Shown here piece after piece: positions 1 to 8,835 of a stretch of 64,000 nucleotides of DNA. Both the position numbers and the translations under genes were made by a program. The DNA is from an uncultured Bacillota bacterium (GTDB taxonomy: Bacteria; Bacillota_I; Bacilli_A; RFN20; CAG-826). The DNA is taken from positions 19,148 to 83,147 of the forward strand of contig CASFVT010000004.1 in the NCBI GenBank assembly GCA_949298195.1. Reading direction: 5' to 3'. Below the pieces are notes generated by a model. The model worked only from the letters and a program-made list of their open reading frames with translations, was not told the DNA's origin and ran no database searches. Every line of letters begins with the position of its first letter. Positions within the stretch are counted from its first letter, which is position 1.

Positions 1-75
1 TGTTACCACTGGCTCCCATCGGATAAAAAGACTGAAAGGAGGCACGAGCCCCGTCCCCCTGTCTCTCTCTCGGCC

Positions 76-104
76 TTTCGCTCAGGGGCTGGCTTGTCTA
101 TAAT
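76..104 (+). promoter_or_regulatory. Promoter of enolase gene
   Basis: A perfect TATAAT -10 lies at 99-104. The best -35 at 17 bp spacing is the weak TTTCGC at 76-81. The start codon is at 154, leaving a leader of about 43 nt. Bases 1-75 show only a loose inverted repeat (AGCCCC at 47-52, GGGGCT at 85-90) and no gene. Confidence 0.55.
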
Positions 105-138
105 CAAACATGCTTGCAAAGCAAGCAATGGTAAGTAA

Positions 139-1452
<1,314 letters not shown>

Positions 1453-1465
1453 GACCCAAGCGTTC

Positions 1466-1496
1466 AAAAGGCGGCCCCTGCCGGCCGCCTTTTTCG
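1466..1496 (+). terminator. Rho-independent terminator after eno
   Basis: An inverted repeat AAAGGCGGCC / GGCCGCCTTT is followed by a T run. A-residues on the left arm let it also serve the convergent antiporter pseudogene ending at 1501. Confidence 0.85.
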
Positions 1497-1500
1497 CTAT

Positions 1501-2963
1501 CTATTCTGCTGCCGTTCCTGAAACCGGGCTTTCGATCTCCTTGACGGAATCAACCTTCGAACCGCCTTTGTCCCGGTAAAGCAGTTTGAGGAGAATCGGG
1601 GTAAGGAAGGAGGTGACCACGATGAGGATGAGGGCAAATGGCATGATGGAAGGGGAAACGAGCCCGGCGTCGATCCCGGTTTGGGTAGTGACGATGAGCA
1701 CCTCGGCCCGGGCCATCATCCCGATGCCGATCCGGAGCAAATCCTTGAATTTGAAACCGCCCAGCAAGGCGCCCGTCCCGGCCCCGACGGCATCCCAAGG
1801 AGAATCCATGAGAGGCCGAAGACAATGAATAGCCAATCGTTCAAGGAAAACTCGGCTTGATACATTTTCATGGCAACCGAGGCGAAGAAGATCGGCACGA
1901 AGAAGACATTGTTGGTCGTTTCGACCCGATGGTCGATGTAAGAAGACGGGACGGTATGTGAAAGCATGAGCCCGGCAATGTAAGCCCCGGTGATGCCGGC
2001 GATCTGGAAGAAAGCCTGGGCCACGTACGCCCAAAGAAAGGCGAAGGCGAGGGCCAGAATCGGAATCCGGATATGATGCGGGACTTTTTCCCCAACCAGT
2101 TGAAGAACCGCCTGATAAGGAATGCCAATCCAAATGAAATGAGGAAGAAAATCGCCATGTTGGCCACGATGACGATGACCTCGGTGACGGAATTCAGGTT
2201 GCCCCCACAGGAAGAGATGACGAATCCAAGGAGGTTGAAGTCGCTGGTGCCTTGGGTCGTGCCCGAAAGGGAGAGGACGAGGGAAAGGATGACGATGCCG
2301 ATGATGTCATCGATGATCGAGGCCGCGACGAGGGCCGAACCGACCGGGGTTTCGAGTTTCCCAAGCTCCTTGAGGACGGCAACGGTCACTGAAACCGAAG
2401 TCGCGGTAAGGATGACCCCATAGAAAATATCGCTATAGATGGGGTCAACGCCTTCGGCGAGGAAGGCGGTTCCCATTCCCCCGAATTCCAGGAATAGGAA
2501 GGCAGAGAGGAATCCGAATAGGAGCGGTACGATCACCCCCAAGGACGTGATGATCAATGAAGCCTTCCCGACGGTCTGGATCTGTTTCACATTGGTTTCG
2601 ATACCGGCGCTGAAGAGGATGAGGACGACCCCGAATTTGGCAAGAATGTTGATGCCCTCGGAAGTATATGGTGTGAGAATTCCCTCTCTCTCCCGGAATG
2701 AAAGTAATGAGCCCCACCAATAACCCGGCCAACAAGAAGCCGATGACCTGGGGAATGTGGAACTTGGACAGAAATATGGAAATGAGTTTGGCAGAAATGA
2801 GAATGAGGGCAACCGGGAGTAGCACCTCAAAGGCGGAGCCTATTTCAATCGTGGACGCAAGAAACACCTTATTCCCCTTGACTCGGCCAATTATAGACCG
2901 GGGCTTCCCGCTGGCAGAAAACAGTTGGAAACTCGAGAGGAAAGCGATTAGAAACACCGGCAA
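1501..2963 (-). pseudogene. Na+/H+ antiporter (CPA2/KefB-NapA type), frameshifted
   Basis: Read on the minus strand, this region encodes a recognisable cation:proton antiporter of the Na_H_Exchanger family (helices such as FHIPQVIGFLLAGLLVGL, GVVLILFSAGIE and the core SIIDDIIG-type stretch), but it is split over three reading frames. Frame breaks fall near 2684-2695 (in a CTCTCTCTC run), near 2080-2090 (TTTTTCCCC run) and near 1775-1790 (GGGGCC-type run). Joining the pieces restores one continuous protein of about 450 residues ending GTAAE before TAG at 1501. The 5' end is uncertain; no convincing start with a ribosome site was found, and 2963 is only the extent of the open frame. No other long gene in the window is broken this way, which argues for real decay over general sequencing error, though each break is in a short homopolymer or dinucleotide run. 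Confidence 0.8.
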
Positions 2964-3209
2964 AACCCTATTAAAGTGCTCATTTTTCTACTTAAAACTT
3001 GAAGTGAGATAGGCGAAAACCGACTTTCTGTTAGCCCGTCTTGAACCGCATGCCGCTTAGGGAATAAACCGCGATGTCGCGAGGCTTATTGATTCACCTT
3101 CTCCCAGCGTCAATTCCTTTCGGCCATGGGAGAATCGACATTCTTGGCTCCTGTACGATACGGGAACAAGAAGACCACGAACGAAAGACTTACTCAAGAT
3201 TAATCAATA

Positions 3210-3260
3210 AAAGTTATAAAGAGTTATGATGGAATTTGAAAGTTATAGTGAGTTATAATG
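3210..3260 (+). repeat. Left copy of 51-bp direct repeat with four AGTTAT units
   Basis: Contains AAGTTATAA, GAGTTATGATG, AAGTTATAG and GAGTTATAATG in succession. A near copy (about 85 percent by eye) lies at 4344-4394, just past the ATPase gene. The repeat covers the likely promoter region of that gene. Confidence 0.8.
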
Positions 3261-3277
3261 CTTTCCGAGGATCGAGT

Positions 3278-4312
3278 ATGAATAATCCTTTTTCACTTAC
3301 ATTCGGAATGGAACCGGCTAACTTCATCGATAGATTGCGCGATAGAGCACAAATCATCGACGATTTTTCCACCGATAATCCAGCAAACTACGTTTACGTT
3401 CTCACTGGTCCCCGCGGCAGTGGAAAATCGGTTTTCATGTACTCCATTGCCAATCAGCTGCGGGCTAAAGACGATTGGATCGTCGCCAATATCGGTCCCA
3501 AAAACCATATCTTGGAGGCCGTAGCCGCCGAAATCTATTCGCAGGGAAAGCTTAGGCACCTATTTCTGCAGGGCGAATTCTCTGTCTCTTTCAAAGGATT
3601 CGGGATCACGATACAGGGTAAAGAGCCGATATCAGACATAATGACTCTTTTGAAAAGGTTGCTTGCTTATTTGGAGAAAAAGAACAAAAAAGTCTTGGTA
3701 ATCATTGACGAGATCGATAACAGCAATGCCATGAAATACTTCGTTCAAGGCTATGCCTCATTACTGGGTGAGGGATACCAAATGCGCCTATTAATGACTG
3801 GGCTTTATGAGAATATCTCAAGTCTGCGCAACAACAAATCCCTTACCTTCCTCTATCGCGCTCCGCGGATTCCCATTGGACCGCTGCCTATAGGTTCGAT
3901 CGCTACAAAATACATGGATCTTCTTAAAGTGGATGAGGATTGCTCTTTGGCCTTGGCGAAAATCACAAAAGGATACGCCTATGCCTATCAAGTCCTCGGA
4001 TATTATTTATTCGAGAAACGCAAGACAAAAGCTGATAGAGACGTTCTTTTGGCATTCGACCAGCAATTAGGGGAGTTTGTCTATGAGAAACTCTTTTCTG
4101 AAAGAAGTCCGATGGCCAAAAAAATTCTTAAAGCAATCGAAATCGACCGGCCAATAAAGATTTCGGATCTCGGGATAAAACTGGGAAAGACCACTTCATA
4201 CTTAAGCAACTACCGGGATGAACTCATCAAAGAGGGGGTACTCTACTCACCAGGCTATGGCTATGTGCAATTCGCGCTCCCACGATTCGATGTTTTCTTG
4301 AAGACGAAATAG
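3278..4312 (+). CDS. Lone AAA-family ATPase (ATPase_2/Orc1-Cdc6-like)
   Basis: A 344-residue soluble P-loop ATPase. Walker A is GPRGSGKS at about 44-51, Walker B is VLVIIDEID at about 139-147, and the C-terminal 80 residues (KISDLGIKLGKTTSYLSNY) look like a winged helix for DNA binding. This resembles the archaeal-type ATPase_2 group that is scattered as single genes in gut bacteria; its function is not established. ATG at 3278 is preferred (CGAGGA about 6-11 nt upstream) over the TTG at 3236, because the earlier stretch lies inside the flanking repeat. The gene is clearly more AT-rich than its neighbours and is bracketed by direct repeats, both consistent with recent transfer. It has no operon partner. 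Confidence 0.75.
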   Translation: MNNPFSLTFGMEPANFIDRLRDRAQIIDDFSTDNPANYVYVLTGPRGSGKSVFMYSIANQLRAKDDWIVANIGPKNHILEAVAAEIYSQGKLRHLFLQGEFSVSFKGFGITIQGKEPISDIMTLLKRLLAYLEKKNKKVLVIIDEIDNSNAMKYFVQGYASLLGEGYQMRLLMTGLYENISSLRNNKSLTFLYRAPRIPIGPLPIGSIATKYMDLLKVDEDCSLALAKITKGYAYAYQVLGYYLFEKRKTKADRDVLLAFDQQLGEFVYEKLFSERSPMAKKILKAIEIDRPIKISDLGIKLGKTTSYLSNYRDELIKEGVLYSPGYGYVQFALPRFDVFLKTK

Positions 4313-4343
4313 GCGAATTTCGGAAGGACTATCAGAGCCCAAA

Positions 4344-4394
4344 GAAGTTATAACAAGTTATGATGAATTTAAAAAGTTATAATGAGTTATGAAA
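4344..4394 (+). repeat. Right copy of 51-bp direct repeat with four AGTTAT units
   Basis: Units GAAGTTATAA, CAAGTTATGATG, AAAGTTATAA and GAGTTATGA occur in the same order and spacing as the copy at 3210-3260, with one 1-bp gap. The copy starts 32 bp after the ATPase stop codon. Confidence 0.8.
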
Positions 4395-4550
4395 AAAGAG
4401 CCTAGGCACTTTGCCGTGACCCGAATGGTCGCCCAGCACACGAGACTCCGTTGATTCATTACTTTGACTGACGGGAGAAAAAGATGATTTTTCGAGCGCA
4501 CCGGAAATCGAAGCTTAGGCCTGTTCGACCAAAACCAATCCCATATAACC

Positions 4551-4587
4551 AAAAGAAAAAGGGCTGACACAGGTATTGTCAGCCCTC
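4551..4587 (-). terminator. Terminator of tmRNA gene
   Basis: On the minus strand GGGCTGACA / TGTCAGCCC (4578-4586 and 4561-4569) is followed by TTTTTCTTTT. It lies 12 bp beyond the CCA end of ssrA. The stretch 4395-4550 between the ATPase repeat and this terminator shows nothing else. Confidence 0.85.
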
Positions 4588-4598
4588 TACCGATCATA

Positions 4599-5002
4599 TG
4601 GTGGAGCCGAGGAGAATCGAACTCCTGTCCGAGGAAGACCCGACGAGAACGCCTACAGTTTAGGCTAAGTCAGGATTTGACCCACCCGACCGAGATAGCC
4701 GAGGCCGGAAGGGCGAGGCTGGACCGCGTTTTCGTCGTCTCTCCTCAGCCAAGGATCGACGCTTATTGCCTTGTTGTGACGCCCTCACCTTCCAATAGGC
4801 ACGAAATGGGAGGGGGACGCGCTGCCCTTGGATCTCAGCCAAGGAGCCCGTAGGTTACCTGATTAGGCGCAAGCGTACGAAGCACGCATCGCGGGCTTCG
4901 CATAGAGATAACTGTTGTCAGTTATTGTTGGTCGGCGTTAAGGCTCGCCACGCCACTGCAGTCCAAGCCGGAATCATTCCCCGTCAAAACCAGAACGACC
5001 CC
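4599..5002 (-). ncRNA. ssrA: tmRNA (10Sa RNA)
   Basis: The transfer-messenger RNA rescues stalled ribosomes and tags their products for proteolysis. On the minus strand the 5' end GGGGTCG (5002-4996) pairs with CGGCTCC near the 3' end, which terminates in an encoded ACCA at 4599-4602. The T arm AGGAG-TTCGATT-CTCCT is intact. About 404 nt, slightly long for the family. The most likely tag frame runs from 4919 to 4866 and ends TAA at 4865-4863, giving DNSYLYAKPAMRASYACA after the tRNA-borne Ala. The exact resume codon is inferred. The tag ends in ACA, not the usual LAA. Confidence 0.9.
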
Positions 5003-5031
5003 ATGATTGGTTCCCTCTTGCGAGGGATTAA

Positions 5032-5060
5032 ATTATATCAAGTGGCAAACCGGATTAAAC
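5032..5060 (-). promoter_or_regulatory. Promoter of ssrA
   Basis: A TATAAT -10 lies on the minus strand at 5037-5032, about 30 bp before the mature 5' end. The -35 at 17 bp spacing (GTTTAA, 5060-5055) is weak. A small hairpin (CCCTC / GAGGG, 5013-5026) lies in the short leader that would be removed in processing. Confidence 0.6.
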
Positions 5061-5136
5061 TCCCCCGTTTGGCCATTGGGAAAGATTGCGGCCGAAAGGC
5101 TTGGCTGGTCGTATCTGGGCCCCTAGGTACCATCGA

Positions 5137-5165
5137 GGAAGCCCGCTTATAGCGGGTTTCCTTTG
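5137..5165 (+). terminator. Plus-strand terminator-like hairpin downstream of ssrA start
   Basis: GGAAGCCCGC-TTATA-GCGGGTTTCC is followed by TTTG. The T-rich side faces the plus strand, yet no plus-strand gene is seen just upstream, where only the antisense of ssrA lies. It may insulate the following membrane-protein gene. Confidence 0.5.
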
Positions 5166-5180
5166 TGCTTCCCTCCGCAT

Positions 5181-5189
5181 TGGTATATT
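5181..5189 (+). promoter_or_regulatory. Extended -10 promoter for membrane protein gene
   Basis: TGGTATATT gives an extended -10 (TGn plus TATATT), 28 bp before the ATG at 5217. No good -35 is present at normal spacing, as is common for extended -10 promoters. Confidence 0.45.
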
Positions 5190-5216
5190 GTTACCTAGCC
5201 ACGAAAAGGTGTAGAC

Positions 5217-6398
5217 ATGTCCAACAAAAAGAAAATCAAAGCCCAAAAAGTCGCTTCGGCCCCCAAAGGCGGCAAGAAGCCTTCGTTTTGGTCCAAGGCC
5301 TGGCCCAAGATCCGCTTCTTCCTCAAGACGCTATATAGCAACGATGCCTGTGTCGAGGGGAGAAAGGCCAAATGGTACGGCCCTCTCATCGTCGCTTTCC
5401 TCGCCATCGTCATCTCCCTCATCCCGACAATGGTCTCCGGCTTCAGCCAGTCGGGCGGGGTCATCCTCGATAACCCAACCCACGGCCTCGACGTCTCCCT
5501 AACCGAGTTCTCGCGGGAACTCGATGCCCGCGGAATCGAACTCGTCGTCGAGAACGGGAAGCTGATCGACAAAGACGGCAAATGGGAAGAGAACTATGGG
5601 GATGCCACCCCCTCGGCATACCTTCATTCCTATGTCCACCACGTCGTTGACATCCCGGCCGCCGAGGAAGGCTCGAGCGAACCCACGACCCCGACCTATA
5701 GCGAGGTCATCACCTACGACTTCGCCGTCTATTACATCGGGGATCACGCCAAGACGGCCGCCCAATACGCGGCAGAGAACGTCCTCGATCGCGAAAGCTA
5801 CTCAATCGAGGGTGGCGGCACCTACAACCCGAAGACCACCACTTTCATGGTAATGTCGGAGACTGATTTCGTCCTCTACAAGGGACCGAACTACGATCCG
5901 GCGACGGCCAACTCGATCCTCGGAAGTGTCTCCGGATCTTGGAATTCGGCTGCCCTCGAAGGTGTTTCCTTGGCTAAACTCGCCAACCAGGGCATTTCCG
6001 GCGGAGCCTATGTCAATTCCTATGAAAGCAACCCGCGGGCTTACGTAAACGAGGTCCGGGAATCTTGGAAGACCCTCTTCCACGACGGGGCTGCCCACGC
6101 CATCATGCTCAATGCCCTCAGCATGCTGGGTATCACGGCCGCCATCTTCGTGGCCCTCACCTTCATCCTCGGCCTCACCGTCTTCCTCATGACCCGCGGA
6201 AAGCGGAACCCCTTCAATACCTACTCCTTCTGGGACGGACAGAAAATCGCCTATTGGGCTTCCTTCACCCCGGCGCTCCTCGGGATGATCCTCTCCTTCA
6301 TCATCCCAAGCTGGGCCATCCTCTTCTTCATCTTCCTCTTCGGCATGCGGATCATGTGGATGAGCATGAAGAGCCTCCGGCCCCAGTACGGCCAGTGA
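5217..6398 (+). CDS. Membrane protein of unknown function (DUF1189-like layout)
   Basis: I do not recognise this 393-residue protein with certainty. A Lys-rich cytoplasmic N-terminus is followed by one membrane segment (WYGPLIVAFLAIVISLIPTM, about 54-73), then about 220 residues that should be outside the cell, then three to four C-terminal membrane segments (from LNALSMLGITAAIFVALTFI onward). This layout matches DUF1189/MalA-like proteins of Firmicutes, but sequence-level support is weak. ATG at 5217 is preceded by AAGGTG. It is a single-gene unit with its own extended -10 promoter and a bidirectional terminator at 6419-6444. Confidence 0.7.
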   Translation: MSNKKKIKAQKVASAPKGGKKPSFWSKAWPKIRFFLKTLYSNDACVEGRKAKWYGPLIVAFLAIVISLIPTMVSGFSQSGGVILDNPTHGLDVSLTEFSRELDARGIELVVENGKLIDKDGKWEENYGDATPSAYLHSYVHHVVDIPAAEEGSSEPTTPTYSEVITYDFAVYYIGDHAKTAAQYAAENVLDRESYSIEGGGTYNPKTTTFMVMSETDFVLYKGPNYDPATANSILGSVSGSWNSAALEGVSLAKLANQGISGGAYVNSYESNPRAYVNEVRESWKTLFHDGAAHAIMLNALSMLGITAAIFVALTFILGLTVFLMTRGKRNPFNTYSFWDGQKIAYWASFTPALLGMILSFIIPSWAILFFIFLFGMRIMWMSMKSLRPQYGQ

Positions 6399-6418
6399 TT
6401 GAGGTTTGTTGACTCGAT

Positions 6419-6444
6419 AAAACCGGCCCCATGGCCGGTTTTTC
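6419..6444. terminator. Bidirectional terminator between convergent genes
   Basis: AAAACCGGCC-CCAT-GGCCGGTTTTT is symmetrical with A and T runs on the two sides. It can end both the membrane-protein transcript and the opposing 6443-6781 gene, and it overlaps the last codon of the latter. Confidence 0.85.
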
Positions 6445-6781
6445 AATCCCCGTAGTCGCTGCCGCGGCTCTTGTCCTCGACATAGATGAGGAGGGGGTCG
6501 GCGATGTCCTGGATTTCCCGGTAGACAAAACCGTCCTTCTCAAGGAACGGCGATTCGAAGTTCCCCGTGAAAACGACCCGCGGGTTCTTCTTCACTACCT
6601 CGTCAATTCCCTTCATGATCTCGTCGAAGCGGTCGTAACGTTTTTCCTTATAACCGATGAGACCCTCGTAGAAACCGGGTTCCACGTAGAAGACGTGACC
6701 TCCCTTGGTTTTGTAGGCATGCACGAGTGGCGCACTCTCGTCAAAGAACTCTTCGTATTGACTGAACTCGGGGTAAAGCAT
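6443..6781 (-). CDS. Small hypothetical protein
   Basis: A 112-residue acidic protein with no domain I recognise, no signal peptide and no membrane segment. Its sequence is rich in aromatic residues and looks like a folded cytoplasmic protein (for example HVFYVEPGFYEGLIGYKEKRYDRFDE and a following NPRVVFTGNFESPF stretch). The frame is open to a TTG at 6808, but ATG at 6781 is preferred. Neither has a Shine-Dalgarno sequence. It is divergent from the HAD gene starting at 6821, with 39 bp between them, and convergent with the membrane protein gene. TTGACT at 6809-6804 may be a -35 element. Confidence 0.55.
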   Translation of the reverse strand: MLYPEFSQYEEFFDESAPLVHAYKTKGGHVFYVEPGFYEGLIGYKEKRYDRFDEIMKGIDEVVKKNPRVVFTGNFESPFLEKDGFVYREIQDIADPLLIYVEDKSRGSDYGD

Positions 6782-6820
6782 AGATTTATCGGCAATAATA
6801 ATAGTCAAGGGAAGCCGCCA

Positions 6821-7624
6821 GTGGAGAACATCATTTCGAAAAAGGACATAAAAATCGTCTTCTCAGACATCGACGGCACCCTTTTCTCCCATGTCAGCAA
6901 CCGGATCCCCCCCTCCGCGGTGAAGGCCGTGAAGGCCCTCCAGAAGAAGGGCATCAAGGTATATCTCTCTTCCGGGCGCAACTATTACCTCATTAGGAAA
7001 AGCGGGGTTCTCGACATCCTCCGACCGGATGGCCTCGTCATGATGAACGGGGCCTGCGCGGCCGTCGGGGACGTCCTCATCTACAAATATCCCATTCCCT
7101 CCGACGTCGTCGACGCGATGATCAAGTTTTCCTATCGCCTCAAATTCGGGTTGACCCTCATCGAGGAAAGCGAGGGGCACATCAACATGATCGACGACCG
7201 GGTCATCGATGCCCACGCCAAATACGGGACTCGTTTCCCCCAACCCCGGAAATTCCCCATTCCCTATGACCGGACGGTCTTCCAGATGATTGCCTTCTGC
7301 GACCAGTTCGACGAGGATCTCTTCCTCCCCCACCTCCGCAACTGCAAAGCGGCCCGGTGGGACGAATACGCGGTCGACATCATGCCCCGCGATAGCGACA
7401 AGGCCAAGGGCATACAAGCCGTCCTCGAGTATTACGGCTGGAGCATGGAAAACGCCCTTTCGATCGGGGACGGGAACAACGACGTCGACATGCTATTGGC
7501 CACCGGGACTTCTATTGCCATGGGCAACGGGGTCGATGGGGCCAAAAAAGCGGCCGGCCTAGTGACCACGGACATCGACGACGACGGCTGGGAAAAGGCC
7601 ATGAAGGCCGTCGGCCTCCTTTAA
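6821..7624 (+). CDS. HAD-IIB hydrolase (Cof-type sugar phosphatase)
   Basis: A 267-residue cytoplasmic phosphatase of the Cof/YwpJ group of the haloacid dehalogenase superfamily, which removes phosphate from small sugar or nucleotide phosphates; the substrate cannot be read from sequence. Motif I is DIDGT at 16-20 with the nucleophile Asp16, motif II is the SSGR region, and motif IV is GDGNNDVDM near 221. The GTG at 6821 is preferred because it directly precedes conserved residues and follows AAGGGAAG. The stop codon abuts the stop of rlmH with no bases between them, so the two convergent transcripts must overlap. Confidence 0.85.
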   Translation: MENIISKKDIKIVFSDIDGTLFSHVSNRIPPSAVKAVKALQKKGIKVYLSSGRNYYLIRKSGVLDILRPDGLVMMNGACAAVGDVLIYKYPIPSDVVDAMIKFSYRLKFGLTLIEESEGHINMIDDRVIDAHAKYGTRFPQPRKFPIPYDRTVFQMIAFCDQFDEDLFLPHLRNCKAARWDEYAVDIMPRDSDKAKGIQAVLEYYGWSMENALSIGDGNNDVDMLLATGTSIAMGNGVDGAKKAAGLVTTDIDDDGWEKAMKAVGLL

Positions 7625-8092
7625 TCACTTGTCGTATGGTTCGCCGGCCTTGATCTTGAAGGCCCGATAGACCTGTTCGAGCAAAAGGGCCCTGGCAAAT
7701 CCGTGGGTCAAGGTAAGATGCGAGAACGACCAGACGAAATCAGCCCTTTCGAAGGCTTTTTCATGAAGCCCCAGGCTCCCTCCGATGAGAAAGGCGATTT
7801 CCCCTTTCCCCTTCACGGCCGCTTCCTCGAGGAAGGGCGCGAGTTCCCTGGAAGACATTTCCCGACCCCGGGCATCGAGGGCCACAAGATAGTCCGTGGA
7901 CTTGATATAGCGACCGGCCCGTTCGAATTCGATGCCCTTCGCCTTCTCCTCTTCCCCTGGACGATTTGGTTGGTCTGAGATCTCGACGATCTCCAGTTTG
8001 GCGAATCTCCCGATCCTGGTCTTGTAATCGTCGACCATTGCCCGGAGATAGGCGTCCTTTAGGCGCCCGACCGCGATGAGCTTGATTTTCAT
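7625..8092 (-). CDS. rlmH: 23S rRNA (pseudouridine-1915 N3)-methyltransferase
   Basis: RlmH is a SPOUT-class methyltransferase that methylates pseudouridine 1915 in helix 69 of 23S rRNA using S-adenosylmethionine. The 155 residues match the family length. The knot motif is FLIGGSLGLHEKAF, followed by LTLTHGFARALLLEQVYRA, and the tail ends GEPYDK. ATG at 8092 is chosen over the upstream start because GAGGAG lies 8 nt before it. The start overlaps the walJ stop by 4 nt (ATGA), indicating translational coupling. The pairing with walJ is the same as in Bacillus (yycJ, yydA/rlmH). Confidence 0.95.
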   Translation of the reverse strand: MKIKLIAVGRLKDAYLRAMVDDYKTRIGRFAKLEIVEISDQPNRPGEEEKAKGIEFERAGRYIKSTDYLVALDARGREMSSRELAPFLEEAAVKGKGEIAFLIGGSLGLHEKAFERADFVWSFSHLTLTHGFARALLLEQVYRAFKIKAGEPYDK

Positions 8093-8835
8093 TCCCAGCT
8101 CCTCATTTCCCATTGCCGGGCAGCAGAGATTTCGATTCCGGTCAAATCAAGCCCTTTTTCCTTAAGCCCTTCCGAAACGACCGCGATGGCCAATGCCTCG
8201 TCGTTGCACTCCTCGCTGAGATGGGCGAGAACGATCTTCCGGGTTGCCGCTCCGACAAGAGAAGAGAGGTATTGAGTGCACTGGAGATTGGAGAGATGGC
8301 CCTTCCTTCCTCTTATTCGGCGAATGAGGCTCAGCGGTCGGCCTGAGTACTTGAGCATGTCGAGGTCGTGGTTGGATTCAATGAAGAAAAATGTAGAATC
8401 CCGCAAAAACGGAAGGGTTTTGCTGGGGATATACCCGGTATCGGTGACATATGAAAGTTTATCCTCCCCTAATTGGAAGACATAGGCGAGGGAATCCGGG
8501 GCATCGTGGGAAGTCGCGACCGCGGTTACCGTCACGCCCTTGATGGATACCTCATCCCCGGGACAGAGGCTTTGGTGTGGATAAGGGACCGCGGAGGGCC
8601 CGGCATAGAAATCGAGGCCAGGGGGAAGGTAACGGACTCCCTTGATGTGGTCATTGTGATCGTGGGTAAAGAAGACGGCATCGATGTCGGCGGTTTCCTT
8701 GCCAAGGGAGGAAAGCCCCTCTTTGAGCGCCTTCTTGGAAACTCCCATGTCGATGAGGAAAAGGGCGTCGTCATAAGCAAGCAAAGTGGCATTGCCCTTG
8801 CTCCCCGAGGCAATGGAAAGGAGAGTGAAACTCAT
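8089..8835 (-). CDS. walJ: MBL-fold metallohydrolase, WalJ/YycJ family
   Basis: A 248-residue cytoplasmic metallo-beta-lactamase-fold protein. The metal ligands are THDHNDH at 57-63, with later ATSHDAPD, YVTDTGY and the ESNHD stretch typical of YycJ. In Bacillus and Staphylococcus relatives this family is linked to coordination of DNA replication and cell-wall metabolism and has 5'-3' exonuclease activity in vitro. It overlaps dnaB by 4 nt and rlmH by 4 nt. The walRK two-component genes, often adjacent, are absent here. Confidence 0.9.
   Translation of the reverse strand: MSFTLLSIASGSKGNATLLAYDDALFLIDMGVSKKALKEGLSSLGKETADIDAVFFTHDHNDHIKGVRYLPPGLDFYAGPSAVPYPHQSLCPGDEVSIKGVTVTAVATSHDAPDSLAYVFQLGEDKLSYVTDTGYIPSKTLPFLRDSTFFFIESNHDLDMLKYSGRPLSLIRRIRGRKGHLSNLQCTQYLSSLVGAATRKIVLAHLSEECNDEALAIAVVSEGLKEKGLDLTGIEISAARQWEMRSWE

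Noticed and set aside
3099..3134. TTCTCCCA / TGGGAGAA inverted repeat as a terminator
   Set aside because: The loop is 20 nt and no T run follows, so there is no reason to call it a terminator.
4660..4842. 60-codon minus-strand frame
   Set aside because: It lies inside the structured part of tmRNA and is not the tag frame.
4925..5152. 75-codon plus-strand frame
   Set aside because: Most of it is antisense to the 5' part of tmRNA and its promoter, which explains the conserved sequence. No ribosome site.
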